Source: Thermotogaceae bacterium (lineage in GTDB: Bacteria; Thermotogota; Thermotogae; MWEM01). From it: a stretch of 47,370 bases of DNA. A model generated the notes under the pieces. The model was not told where the DNA came from. It saw only the letters and a list, made by a program, of their open reading frames with translations, and did not search any database. Positions 9,093-20,299 of the stretch are shown here, piece by piece (the first letter of the stretch is position 1; each line of letters opens with the position of its first letter). The DNA lies in NCBI GenBank assembly GCA_030445775.1, contig JASUTC010000007.1, forward strand, positions 1 to 47,370, written 5' to 3'. The position numbers were made by a program, and so were the translations under genes.

Positions 9093-9130
9093 ACCCTTAG
9101 ATTGGCCAATTTGCCACTGGGAGACTTTTT

Positions 9131-11935
9131 ATGAGTGATCAGTTATTTAATCAACTAAAATTATTTAAAACCCTGTTGAATCTTGATATCGTTAACTCCG
9201 ATGAAAGCGTGAATGAATTAGCTGAGGAATTATCCTATAACTTCTCATCAAACGAATGCGCTGTTTTCATCTTTGAAAACGAAAAACAGGCGTTTCGCTT
9301 GTTTGGCATTTCTACTCTCGATAAATCGTTGGTTAAGGTTTTAAAGATAAAGGTTACCGATATTCCAAATTACCAGCAACTTAAAAGGGGAAATATCGTT
9401 AAAATAGAAGATGAATCAGGCAGGGATGCTTTTGAGTTTCTCAATTCACCAAAATTATCGTTGTTTCCAGTCATTGACAATCATCAAGTTGTTGGAATGA
9501 TCGTCTTTGGTTACGAAGATGACGTTGAAAGCCTAAATTTGGTTAATCTGGCAGATCTCCTTCGCTCGATCGGTAAGATTGTCAAATTATCTATAGAAAA
9601 TAGGTTGTTCAAGGAAAACACGAGTAAACTCCTCTCTTTAACACGTTTACATGAAATAGTGAACAAGTCCAGAGATGAAGAAACCCTTTACAGGGAATCC
9701 ATGAATATGACCTGTACCATGTTAAATGTTGAAAACGCCTCTATTTGGCTTAAAAACGATAGCGATGAGCTTGAAATTAAATATTGGTACGGCATCCGTG
9801 AAGAACAAATACTAAGAAAAACCATCCCCGTTAATCACGGTATGGTGGGCTGGTGCTTCGACAACAGGGAACCAGTACTCTCAATTTCTGCCAAAAAAGA
9901 CCCTAGGGCAGCCTTAGATATGTTGGATGTGGATATTAAATCCGCAATTGCAGCTCCCTTGTATCATGATAACGATATCTACGGTGTCATCATTTTAATA
10001 AACCGTAAAGATCAACCACTTTACAGACCGTACAAACATTTTGATGAAATTGATTTAGCCTTGTTGGAGGATATTGCCTCCAGAATATCCTTGGGAGTCT
10101 CAAAATTAAAATACGTGACCGAATTATCTAAGGAAAACAAGAAATTTAGAGCACTGACCCTTGCCAATGAAAGGTTGTTGTCCCAACAGAAAGAACAGGT
10201 TCGGTGGTTGAAAAATATAACTTACATCAACCGAGCCATGAGAGAGAGTTACGATGTGAAAAATATTCAAAGTATTATGCTCCTGGGCATCACGTCGGAA
10301 AGAGGGTTAGGATTTGACCGAGCCTTGCTTTTGCAAAAAAATGATCGGAATCAGACGCTGGTAGCCAAATACTGGATGGGGATCATGAGTGAAGATGAGA
10401 TGGCAACCAAGATCGGCAGTTCAACAGGTCAACATTACGGATTGGGAAACTTCACCCAATATCTGAGGGAAAAGGCATTGACCATGGATCTCGATGATTA
10501 TGCCGATCACACCGTTAGAAACCGCGTTTTCCCCTATAAAAGTCATATCGTGTTTGAAAAGGTGGTTACCAGAAAAAAGATCGTTAAAGTCATCCCTGAG
10601 ATCGTTGAAGAATGGGGCAATGAATACCGTGAGCTGGCTGCATTATTGGGAACGGAAGAATTTGTGGTTGTTCCTTTGGTCGGCCGGTTTGAGACCGTGG
10701 GTGTCTTAATCCTTGACAATCGATTTTCAGGCAAAGAAATTTCTGTTAATTTAATCGACGTGCTAAAAATATTCTCGGATAATGCAGGTTTGGCAATTGA
10801 AAACGTTCAAAACTATGAAGAGTTGAAATCAAAAACATTGTCTTTAGAACGTCAAACATCACTTTTGAATTATCATAAGGAATTCACAACCAGCATACTT
10901 GAAAGCTTGGATGTGGCAATTATCGTTTTGGACAGAGAGGACAAAATCAGGGAATGGAACAGGCGTGCTGAATCGGTTTTTAAACACAGAAAAGAAGAAG
11001 TCTTGGGTTTAAGTTTTGACAATATCGAACACAGTTTTGAAGACCTTGAAAATGTTGCGGAGAAAGTTTATGAAACAAAAGACACCATTGTTTTAACCGA
11101 GTATGAGATGAAGGTCAAGGGAGAAACGACCTTCTTTGATATCAAATTCACCCCATTACGCCATACGGATTCAGACCAGATAGAGGGTATCATCATCATG
11201 TTCGATAACGTTACTCAAAAGAAACTCATGGAAAATGAGATCAGAAGACGTGAAAAATTGTCAACCTTGGGAGAGATGTCCGCCAGAGTAGCTCATGAAA
11301 TCAGAAATCCCCTTTCGGTTATCGGTGGATTTACACAAAGGATGTCCAAATCTTTGGAAGCGGGAGAAGAAAGAAGAACTTTTAAATATCTGAGTATCAT
11401 TGAAAGTGAGGTCAAGCGACTTGAAAAAATTGTTGAAGAAATTTTAGAATTCAGCCGTCCCATGAAACGGCTGGAATTTGAATTGGTTAACATCAACAAG
11501 GTCATTGATGATCTTGTAACACTATACGAAGATAAGATCGACTCAAAGGGTATAGAATTAAAGAAAGAAGTTCATTCTTTAGAAATCATGGTGGATGTGA
11601 GTCGCATAAAACAAGCCATGATCAACCTTATTCAAAATGCAATCGATGCCTGCAAAGGATACATCGAAATTGTAACGGAACAACAAGGTGAGTTTATGAA
11701 AATTAAATTTTTAAACGATGGAGAAGTTTTGGACAAAGAGACGCAAGATAAGATCTTCTCGCCCTTTTTCACAACAAAAACATCCGGAACGGGGTTGGGA
11801 CTCCCCATCACCAAAAAGATTATTGAAGAAGAGCATAATGGAAGTTTAACCATAGAAACGGAAGTTAGAAAAGACAGGGAATACACGGTATTTATCATTG
11901 AAATACCCATAAAGCTGTCAGAACAGGAGGAATAG
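9131..11935 (+). CDS. Soluble sensor histidine kinase, three GAF-type domains, PAS, HisKA, HATPase
   Basis: 934-residue cytoplasmic kinase with no membrane segment. By eye the order is: a degenerate GAF-like domain (about 15-155), a clear GAF (about 175-325, ending near APLYHDNDIYGVIIL), a third GAF-like domain (about 370-565, VVVPLVGRFETVGVLIL), a PAS domain (about 585-700), HisKA with phospho-acceptor H722 (ARVAHEIRNPLSVIGGF), and HATPase_c with the N-box (NLIQNAID, about 830) and GTGLGLP (about 887). In the G1 region the usual DxGxG is NDGEV, a variant seen in some NtrB/Kin-type kinases. Several GAF domains suggest small-molecule or redox sensing; the signal is unknown. The receiver gene follows three bases after the stop. 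Confidence 0.92.
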   Translation: MSDQLFNQLKLFKTLLNLDIVNSDESVNELAEELSYNFSSNECAVFIFENEKQAFRLFGISTLDKSLVKVLKIKVTDIPNYQQLKRGNIVKIEDESGRDAFEFLNSPKLSLFPVIDNHQVVGMIVFGYEDDVESLNLVNLADLLRSIGKIVKLSIENRLFKENTSKLLSLTRLHEIVNKSRDEETLYRESMNMTCTMLNVENASIWLKNDSDELEIKYWYGIREEQILRKTIPVNHGMVGWCFDNREPVLSISAKKDPRAALDMLDVDIKSAIAAPLYHDNDIYGVIILINRKDQPLYRPYKHFDEIDLALLEDIASRISLGVSKLKYVTELSKENKKFRALTLANERLLSQQKEQVRWLKNITYINRAMRESYDVKNIQSIMLLGITSERGLGFDRALLLQKNDRNQTLVAKYWMGIMSEDEMATKIGSSTGQHYGLGNFTQYLREKALTMDLDDYADHTVRNRVFPYKSHIVFEKVVTRKKIVKVIPEIVEEWGNEYRELAALLGTEEFVVVPLVGRFETVGVLILDNRFSGKEISVNLIDVLKIFSDNAGLAIENVQNYEELKSKTLSLERQTSLLNYHKEFTTSILESLDVAIIVLDREDKIREWNRRAESVFKHRKEEVLGLSFDNIEHSFEDLENVAEKVYETKDTIVLTEYEMKVKGETTFFDIKFTPLRHTDSDQIEGIIIMFDNVTQKKLMENEIRRREKLSTLGEMSARVAHEIRNPLSVIGGFTQRMSKSLEAGEERRTFKYLSIIESEVKRLEKIVEEILEFSRPMKRLEFELVNINKVIDDLVTLYEDKIDSKGIELKKEVHSLEIMVDVSRIKQAMINLIQNAIDACKGYIEIVTEQQGEFMKIKFLNDGEVLDKETQDKIFSPFFTTKTSGTGLGLPITKKIIEEEHNGSLTIETEVRKDREYTVFIIEIPIKLSEQEE

Positions 11936-11938
11936 ATC

Positions 11939-12292
11939 GTGGAAAAGCACAAAATACTAATTGTCGAAGACGAAGACAATATGCGTTTTTTGATCTCTGA
12001 AGAACTTGAGGATGAAGGATATGAGATAGATACTGCTGCAAACGCAAAAGAGTGTCTTGAAAAAATAGGTGAAAACAATTATGATTTAATCACAGTGGAT
12101 ATTGAAATGCCTGATATGAACGGGCTTGAACTCGCCGGTGAAATCAGAAAAAAGAGCACGCCGGTTAAAATTATCCTGTTGACTGCATACAGTCACTATA
12201 AGGCTGATTTATCTTCTTGGGCTGCGGATGCATATGTGGTAAAAAGTTCTGATTTCAATATTTTAAAACAGGAGATCCAAAGGTTACTGTAA
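11939..12292 (+). CDS. Single-domain response regulator (receiver only)
   Basis: 117 residues forming only a CheY-like receiver. The acidic pocket is E12/D13 (VEDEDN), the phospho-acceptor is D54 (ITVDIEMPDMNG), the switch threonine T82 (LLTAYS) and the conserved lysine K102 (VVKSSD). There is no output domain, so it must act through protein contacts, for example in a Spo0F-like relay or on an unlinked regulator. GTG start with GGAGG eight bases upstream, inside the end of the kinase gene, which makes the kinase its likely phosphodonor. Confidence 0.92.
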   Translation: MEKHKILIVEDEDNMRFLISEELEDEGYEIDTAANAKECLEKIGENNYDLITVDIEMPDMNGLELAGEIRKKSTPVKIILLTAYSHYKADLSSWAADAYVVKSSDFNILKQEIQRLL

Positions 12293-12351
12293 TTTATAAG
12301 CTCACAAAGTTTTATCTGCAAATTGAAACAACGCACACAAATAACAAGCCT

Positions 12352-12394
12352 GGAGGTGTTAAGGTGTATATCAAAGATGATATACACCCAATAG
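12352..12394 (+). promoter_or_regulatory. ileS translational leader: Shine-Dalgarno plus 10-bp hairpin
   Basis: GGAGGTG (12352-12358) is the only Shine-Dalgarno before ileS, 38 bases from its ATG. Between them is a perfect inverted repeat, GGTGTATATC (12363-12372) and GATATACACC (12379-12388), with loop AAAGAT. The 5' arm contains the GTG start of the small leader ORF. Unfolded, the Shine-Dalgarno is seven bases from that GTG. Folded, the hairpin hides the GTG and shortens the distance from Shine-Dalgarno to the ileS ATG to about 12 unpaired bases. No T-box motif is present. Confidence 0.65.
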
Positions 12395-12405
12395 ATGGAA
12401 TATAA
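12364..12405 (+). CDS. Putative isoleucine-rich leader peptide of ileS (13 aa)
   Basis: A GTG-initiated ORF reading MYIKDDIHPIDGI, with isoleucine at positions 3, 7, 10 and 13; three of the four codons are ATA. It has an ideal Shine-Dalgarno (GGAGG, seven-base spacing). The stop TAA (12403-12405) lies just inside ileS, so the two frames overlap by 11 bases. The ileS frame has an in-frame TAG immediately before its ATG and no Shine-Dalgarno of its own. Translation of ileS therefore probably depends on this leader. Too short for ordinary gene finders; translation is inferred, not shown. Confidence 0.6.
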   Translation: MYIKDDIHPIDGI

Positions 12406-15169
12406 GAAAACGTTAAATTTACCAAAAACGAAATTCCCCATGAGAGCCGGATTGGCAAAAAAAGAACCGGAATTTCTCAATCAATGGGAAAAGTTAGATT
12501 TGTACAATTATCTGTTAAACAACCGGAAAACAGCAGACGATTTTATTCTGCACGATGGCCCCCCGTATGCCAACGGTAAGATCCATATCGGAACCGCTTT
12601 AAATAAAATATTAAAGGATATTATCATCAAATACAAGACCATGCAAGGATTTAAAGCCCCGTATGTTCCCGGATGGGATACTCATGGACTACCTATTGAA
12701 CATCACGTTTCAAAAGAATTGGGCAGTAAAATCAACGATATGAGCAAACTGGAAATCAGGGGGAAATGTGCAGAATATGCCATGAAATACGTGGATATCC
12801 AAAGAGAGGATTTCAAACGTCTTGGCGTAGCGGGAGAGTGGGATAATCCCTATTTAACCTTAAACCCACAATACGAATCGAAAGTACTGGAAACCTTGAA
12901 GGCATTGGTGGAAACCGATAATGTTTATCGGAGTAAAAAAGTTGTGCATTGGTGTCCCAATTGTGAAACGGCTCTTGCAGAAGCTGAGATTGAATACGCT
13001 GACGAGACATCCGATTCCATATATGTGAAATTCGCCATGAAAGACGAACCAAATACCTATATCATCATTTGGACTACCACCCCGTGGACATTACCGGCTA
13101 ACCTGGCTATCGCCGTTCATCCCGATTTTGAGTACGTCCAGTTTGATGTTGACGGAGAAAAATGGATCATGGCGAAAGAATTAACCTCTGAATTGTTGAA
13201 AAAAATAGGTAAATCTGAAGATGTTCTCTTTGAGAAAACCTGGAAGGGAAAGGAATTGGAAGGAAAAAAGGCCCTTCATCCATTTCTGGACAGAGAATCC
13301 CTTGTTGTCTTAGCCGATTACGTCACGTTGGAAACAGGGACGGGATGTGTTCATACGGCTCCAGGACATGGGGCGGATGACTATCTCACGGGTATTAAAT
13401 ATGGCTTGGATGTCTATTCACCCGTTAACTCACAGGGAAGGTATACCGAAGAATTTCCTCAAATGAAAGGAGAATTCGTTTTTAAAGCAAACGCAAAAAT
13501 AAACGCCATGTTGGAAGATATGGGTAAAATGGTTTTGGCTGAAAAATACAAGCATTCCTACCCCCATTGCTGGCGTTGTAAAAAACCGATTATATTCAGA
13601 GCCACCGAGCAATGGTTTATCAGCATCGATAAAAACAACTTGCGGCAAAAGGTTTTAGATGAGATAAAAAAGACCAAATGGGTCCCCAGTTGGGGAGAAA
13701 ACAGAATTACAGCCATGATCAGTGATCGACCGGACTGGTGTATTTCCCGACAAAGAGCCTGGGGAATTCCTATCCCGGCTTACTATTGTGAAGACTGTGG
13801 GAAAACAATCATGAATGCTCAAACCATGGATCATGTGATCGGAATCGTTGAAAAAGAAGGCACAAACGCATGGTTCTCAAAAGACGTGAAAGAGTTGTTA
13901 CCGGCCGGTTATCAATGCCCTCATTGTGGAGGAACGCATTTCACCAAAGAAGAAGATATACTGGATGTCTGGATTGACTCGGGTTCATCCTTTGAAAGTG
14001 TGATTCGGCAACGAGATGTCCTGAGATATCCGGCAGACTGCTATATTGAAGGAAGCGACCAACACAGAGGTTGGTTCAATTCCTCCATCTTCCTGTCTGT
14101 TGCAAAATACGGTATTGCACCGTTTAAGAGCGTTGTCACACATGGGTTCATCCGAGACGGTAAAGGACATAAAATGAGTAAATCCTTAGGGAATGTTATT
14201 CTACCTCAAGAAGTCATCGAGCAATACGGTGCGGATATACTCCGTTTATGGGTAGGTTCTTCCGATTACAGAAACGATATCAACGTTTCCCTTGGCATTC
14301 TCAAACAATATACGGACTCCTATAAAAAGATCAGAAACACATTGAGATTCCTTTTGGGCAACTTGTCCGATTACGATCCCGCAACCGATGCCGTACAAAG
14401 AGAAGACTTACTGGAATTTGATCGCTGGGCTTTATCAAGATTAAACAATTTAATCAAAACCGTGCAAACGAACTACGATGATTTTGAGTTCTACAAAGGG
14501 GTTCAAGCCATCAACAGGTATATTGTTTCTGATTTGAGTAATGTTTATTTGGATGTTTTAAAGGACAGGCTTTACGTGGAAGGGACTAAATCCCTTGCCA
14601 GAAGATCGGGACAAACCGTTATGTATGAGATCATGACGGCACTGACACTTATGTTGGCTCCTGTGCTGGTGTTTACTGCTGAAGAGGTCTATAACTATTT
14701 CCCTGAAAGTGCCAGAAAATTTGAGACTGTTCATGCCTTGGATTGGCCGGAATATAATCCCGACGCCGTTGATCTTGAACTTGAGAAAAAATGGCGGAAA
14801 TTACTGGAAATCAAAGAAAAAGTCAATAATACATTGGAAAAAAGTCGAACAGCAGGTACTGTTGGTCATTCTCTTGATGCCCATTGTACTTTGAAAACAT
14901 CATCCGAAGAAATTTATCAGCTGCTTGAGAGTCAAAAGGCGATGTTGGAAAGATTCTTCATCGTTTCTCAAGTTCGACTTGAAAAGTGCGATAAGACAGA
15001 AGCTGAAGATGGACTGGATATATTGGTTGAACACGCAAAGGGCGAAAAATGTCAAAGATGCTGGAATTACGATGAGGGTACGGGCAGCAATGAAAAATAT
15101 CCCAACACTTGTCCCAGATGTGCTGACATTTTGGAAGAATTTTACCCTGATCTGGAAGCTTTAGAATAA
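12395..15169 (+). CDS. ileS: Isoleucyl-tRNA synthetase
   Basis: Charges tRNA-Ile. 924 residues, the bacterial-type length. The HIGH motif is at residues about 55-66 (GPPYANGKIHIG) and KMSKS at 593-597 (HKMSKSLGN). The CP1 editing domain contains WTTTPWTLPAN and the segment GTGCVHTAPGHGADDY. The C-terminal zinc finger has CQRCWNY near 886 and CPRC near 907, so this is the type with a C-terminal zinc domain. The start is fixed by a TAG directly upstream in frame. Initiation appears to be coupled to the leader ORF at 12364-12405. The gene follows the receiver gene by 102 bases, with no obvious promoter in between. Confidence 0.97.
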   Translation: MEYKKTLNLPKTKFPMRAGLAKKEPEFLNQWEKLDLYNYLLNNRKTADDFILHDGPPYANGKIHIGTALNKILKDIIIKYKTMQGFKAPYVPGWDTHGLPIEHHVSKELGSKINDMSKLEIRGKCAEYAMKYVDIQREDFKRLGVAGEWDNPYLTLNPQYESKVLETLKALVETDNVYRSKKVVHWCPNCETALAEAEIEYADETSDSIYVKFAMKDEPNTYIIIWTTTPWTLPANLAIAVHPDFEYVQFDVDGEKWIMAKELTSELLKKIGKSEDVLFEKTWKGKELEGKKALHPFLDRESLVVLADYVTLETGTGCVHTAPGHGADDYLTGIKYGLDVYSPVNSQGRYTEEFPQMKGEFVFKANAKINAMLEDMGKMVLAEKYKHSYPHCWRCKKPIIFRATEQWFISIDKNNLRQKVLDEIKKTKWVPSWGENRITAMISDRPDWCISRQRAWGIPIPAYYCEDCGKTIMNAQTMDHVIGIVEKEGTNAWFSKDVKELLPAGYQCPHCGGTHFTKEEDILDVWIDSGSSFESVIRQRDVLRYPADCYIEGSDQHRGWFNSSIFLSVAKYGIAPFKSVVTHGFIRDGKGHKMSKSLGNVILPQEVIEQYGADILRLWVGSSDYRNDINVSLGILKQYTDSYKKIRNTLRFLLGNLSDYDPATDAVQREDLLEFDRWALSRLNNLIKTVQTNYDDFEFYKGVQAINRYIVSDLSNVYLDVLKDRLYVEGTKSLARRSGQTVMYEIMTALTLMLAPVLVFTAEEVYNYFPESARKFETVHALDWPEYNPDAVDLELEKKWRKLLEIKEKVNNTLEKSRTAGTVGHSLDAHCTLKTSSEEIYQLLESQKAMLERFFIVSQVRLEKCDKTEAEDGLDILVEHAKGEKCQRCWNYDEGTGSNEKYPNTCPRCADILEEFYPDLEALE

Positions 15170-15223
15170 ACGACAAATAACTGAAAATAGTTTTAAGCTT
15201 TATAGGTACTGGAGGTTATTATT

Positions 15224-17541
<2,318 letters not shown>

Positions 17542-17571
17542 CCAAATGGAAAAAATGAAAGGAGAATGAAT

Positions 17572-19032
17572 ATGAAAGTTGCTATGATTTCCTATGAAGT
17601 GTTTCCCTTTGCAAAGGTTGGAGGCTTGGCAGATGTCATTGGTTCATTGCCAAAATATCTTGAAAGAAATAACATTGACGTGGACATATTCATGCCTTAT
17701 CACAAGATTGTAGACAAAAATTCATTAAAATACGATTATACGATTGAAAAAGTACACGATGCATTTGAGGTTCCCTTTATTCAAACCGATGAGAAGGCTT
17801 CTCTTTACAAAACACATCTACCCGGTTCTACTTGCGAAGTATATTTGGTTGCTAATGAAAACATCTTTTCAACGGAAGAAGTTTATGGGGATGAAGATGC
17901 CGCTACTCAAGCTGTGTTTTTTTCCGCTGCATCACTTGCGGCAATTAAATACATGGGTGAAAAATACGACGTGATTCATTCAAACGATTGGCAAACGGGC
18001 CTTATTCCCGTTTATTTAAAAACGCTGTATAAGGAAGATCATCTATTCCATTCTGTTTTAAGCGTTTACACCATCCACAATTTAGGATATCAGGGACGTG
18101 TTGCCAGTAAATACCTGAATTTCGCAGGATTACCGCATTTTCTTTTCAATGTTGATGCTCTGGAATTTTACGGTGACATCAATTTTATGAAAGGTGGTAT
18201 TTTATTCTCAGATATCATCACTACGGTGAGTCCGACTTATGCTCAGGAGATACAAACCTATCGATTTGGCGAGCATCTTGAAGGTGTCCTGAGTATCCGA
18301 AGCGAAGCGCTTTATGGTATTCTCAACGGGATTGATTATGAAGTCTTTGGTCCTCAAAATACAACGATCACCCAACATCCTTTCAGCAAAGATAACCTGA
18401 CCGGTAAATCCATCGCAAAGGCCGAGCTCCAAAAGAAATTGGGATTACCACAACGATCCGATATTCCAGTTATTGGAATTATCACCCGTTTGGTTTCCCA
18501 AAAGGGGTTGGACATTTTCTCCAAGATTTCAGATCTGGTGTTCATGCAGAATCTTCAAATGGTCATTTTGGGTACCGGACAACCTGAATACGAAGAATTG
18601 GCTCAAAGACTTGCCAAGAAATATCCGGACAAAATTTCAGCCAATATCGAATTTAATATAGACTTAGCCAACCAAATTTATGTGGGTTCGGACATGTTTT
18701 TGATGCCTTCAAAATACGAACCTTGCGGGTTGGGACAGTTGTACAGCCTCCGTATGGGTACTATTCCCATCGCACACCTTACAGGAGGATTGGCTGACAC
18801 TGTGAGGGAATTTAATCCCAAAACCTTAGAAGGAAACGGATTTGCCTTTTCAGAATACAAAGAATCTGAATTACTTTACGCCATATTAAGAGGATTATAT
18901 ACGTATCAGAACAAGGAATATTGGAATGAATTGATTAAAAATGCAATGGATGAGGATTTCTCTTGGGAGCGTTCTGCAAAAGAATATCTGTACGTCTATC
19001 AGGAAGGAATCAACCAAAAAGAGAACTTTTAG
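17572..19032 (+). CDS. glgA: Glycogen synthase (GT5, ADP-glucose type)
   Basis: Elongates alpha-1,4-glucan from nucleotide-glucose. 486 residues. The N-terminal KVGGLADVIGSLP (K15 onward) is the ADP-glucose-binding loop. HSNDWQTGLIPVY and YTIHNLGYQG are classical GT5 blocks, and E383 in SKYEPCGLGQLY is the catalytic-site glutamate, followed by GGLADTV. The ATG at 17572 is chosen over 17566 because AAAGGAG lies seven bases before it. No glgC, glgB or glgP is nearby; the neighbour is a galT-family nucleotidyltransferase 11 bases downstream, which may supply or recycle the sugar nucleotide. Confidence 0.95.
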   Translation: MKVAMISYEVFPFAKVGGLADVIGSLPKYLERNNIDVDIFMPYHKIVDKNSLKYDYTIEKVHDAFEVPFIQTDEKASLYKTHLPGSTCEVYLVANENIFSTEEVYGDEDAATQAVFFSAASLAAIKYMGEKYDVIHSNDWQTGLIPVYLKTLYKEDHLFHSVLSVYTIHNLGYQGRVASKYLNFAGLPHFLFNVDALEFYGDINFMKGGILFSDIITTVSPTYAQEIQTYRFGEHLEGVLSIRSEALYGILNGIDYEVFGPQNTTITQHPFSKDNLTGKSIAKAELQKKLGLPQRSDIPVIGIITRLVSQKGLDIFSKISDLVFMQNLQMVILGTGQPEYEELAQRLAKKYPDKISANIEFNIDLANQIYVGSDMFLMPSKYEPCGLGQLYSLRMGTIPIAHLTGGLADTVREFNPKTLEGNGFAFSEYKESELLYAILRGLYTYQNKEYWNELIKNAMDEDFSWERSAKEYLYVYQEGINQKENF

Positions 19033-19043
19033 GAGGTATTTTA

Positions 19044-20042
19044 ATGCCTGAATTAAGGAGAGACCCCGTTTCTAATAGATGGGTAATTATTGCAACGGAA
19101 AGGGCCAAACGGCCAATGGATTTCTCAACACGATCAGAGGAGCCAAAAAGTAATTTCTGTCCGTTTGACTACGGGAATGAATACACCACGCCACCTGAAA
19201 TCCTTTCGTTTCGGCCAAAAGATACACAACCTAACACACCGGGTTGGTGGATCAGAGTGGTGCCTAATAAATTTCCAGCCCTGGAAAACAACCTGAAACT
19301 TGAACGATACGGCCATGGTATGTACGATGCGGTTACGGGATTTGGTCATCATGAAATCGTCATCGAAACACCGGATCACAACGCAACGGTCGCCACATTG
19401 GAAGTGGAACAGGTTGAAGAAATTATTTGGGCCTATAAAGCACGATACAACGCTATTGCCAGCGATGAAAACATACGTTATGTGCTTATTTTCAAAAATC
19501 ATAAGAAAGACGCAGGTGCTTCACTGGCACATGCCCATTCACAAATCATCGGGACACCCATCGTACCGAAACGTGTTCAGGAAGAATTGGAGGGTTCCAG
19601 AATGCGCTATAAATTAAAAGAAAGGTGTATCTTCTGCGATATTATTTATCAGGAAAGGATGGAAAGTACCCGAATCGTTGAAGAAACGGAGGATTTTATC
19701 GCCATCAATCCTTACGCATCCCGTTTCCCCTTTGAGACTTGGGTATTGCCAAAGGTACATAATCACGACTTTGGACAGATCAAAGAAAAAGAAGTACAGG
19801 GATTTGCACAAATACTGAGAAACTCACTGGCACGTATATATAAAGCCCTTGATGATCCGCCGTACAATTTTATGCTCCATACTGCCCCCGCAACCGGCGA
19901 CGGTAAAAATTTCTATCATTGGCATTTGGAAATCGTTCCCCGTTTGACAAAAGTGGCCGGTTTTGAATGGGGCTCGGGTTTTTATATCAACCCAACCCCT
20001 CCTGAAGATGCCGCAAAATTCCTTAGGGGGGTCGAGCTTTGA
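19044..20042 (+). CDS. galT: GalT-family hexose-1-phosphate nucleotidyltransferase
   Basis: HIT-superfamily nucleotidyltransferase, 332 residues. The nucleophile motif is HAHSQ (H163, H165, Q167), inside GASLAHAHSQIIGTP. A second histidine pair lies near 291 (YHWHLEIVPR). The first metal site is CPFD (C39, D42) where classical enzymes have CxxC; a CIFC pair at 195-198 is intact. HxHSQ rather than HPHGQ, and close coupling to glgA without glgC, recall the plant-type ADP-glucose phosphorylase branch. ADP-glucose is therefore as plausible a substrate as UDP-galactose. ATG start after AGGAGG. Confidence 0.85.
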   Translation: MPELRRDPVSNRWVIIATERAKRPMDFSTRSEEPKSNFCPFDYGNEYTTPPEILSFRPKDTQPNTPGWWIRVVPNKFPALENNLKLERYGHGMYDAVTGFGHHEIVIETPDHNATVATLEVEQVEEIIWAYKARYNAIASDENIRYVLIFKNHKKDAGASLAHAHSQIIGTPIVPKRVQEELEGSRMRYKLKERCIFCDIIYQERMESTRIVEETEDFIAINPYASRFPFETWVLPKVHNHDFGQIKEKEVQGFAQILRNSLARIYKALDDPPYNFMLHTAPATGDGKNFYHWHLEIVPRLTKVAGFEWGSGFYINPTPPEDAAKFLRGVEL

Positions 20043-20287
20043 CCGGTGGTGAGCTGATCGACATTGGATCTCGTACCTATATCGTCAAAAGCAGAATACA
20101 GGGAATATTTTCTCCCAGTAATGCGATCATCAAAAAATTCAAATCTGTTGCAGATAAAGAACAAATGATTCTCAACTTAACATATGGCAGTGAAACTCAA
20201 TCCTTTATCATGATGGACAGCGGTCATGTAATCATGACCGTTCTTTCGGTGGAAGAATTTCTGCAAAAATACGTGCAGGCTATATAG
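20039..20287 (+). CDS. RemA/DUF370-like small protein lacking the arginine pair
   Basis: 82 residues whose pattern follows the DUF370 (RemA, YlzA) family: IDIG at the start, SRIQGIFSP in the first third, then TYG....FIMMDSGHVIMT. RemA is a DNA-binding activator of matrix and osmoprotection genes in Bacillus. The arginine at the RemA R18 position is kept (R19), but the RRTR stretch used for DNA binding is here SETQ (51-54), so DNA binding is doubtful. TTG start with AGGGGGG upstream and a 4-base overlap with the galT stop. The usual neighbours of remA (gmk, rpoZ) are absent, so this may be a divergent paralogue. Confidence 0.65.
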   Translation: MTGGELIDIGSRTYIVKSRIQGIFSPSNAIIKKFKSVADKEQMILNLTYGSETQSFIMMDSGHVIMTVLSVEEFLQKYVQAI

Positions 20288-20299
20288 CGGTGATTGATA

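Noticed and set aside
11700-11800. Histidine kinase judged inactive because DxGxG reads NDGEV
   Set aside because: The H-box, N-box and GTGLGL motif are intact, and similar Asn-containing G1 variants occur in working NtrB/Kin-type kinases, so loss of activity is not supported.
12293-12394. T-box riboswitch upstream of ileS
   Set aside because: Only 102 bases are available and no AGGGTGG-type antiterminator sequence, specifier loop or terminator is present. The leader ORF and hairpin explain the region better.
18963-19043. Upstream ATG for galT within glgA
   Set aside because: It adds 27 residues that overlap glgA out of frame. AGGAGG followed by ATG at 19044 and the family start MPELRRDP settle the choice.
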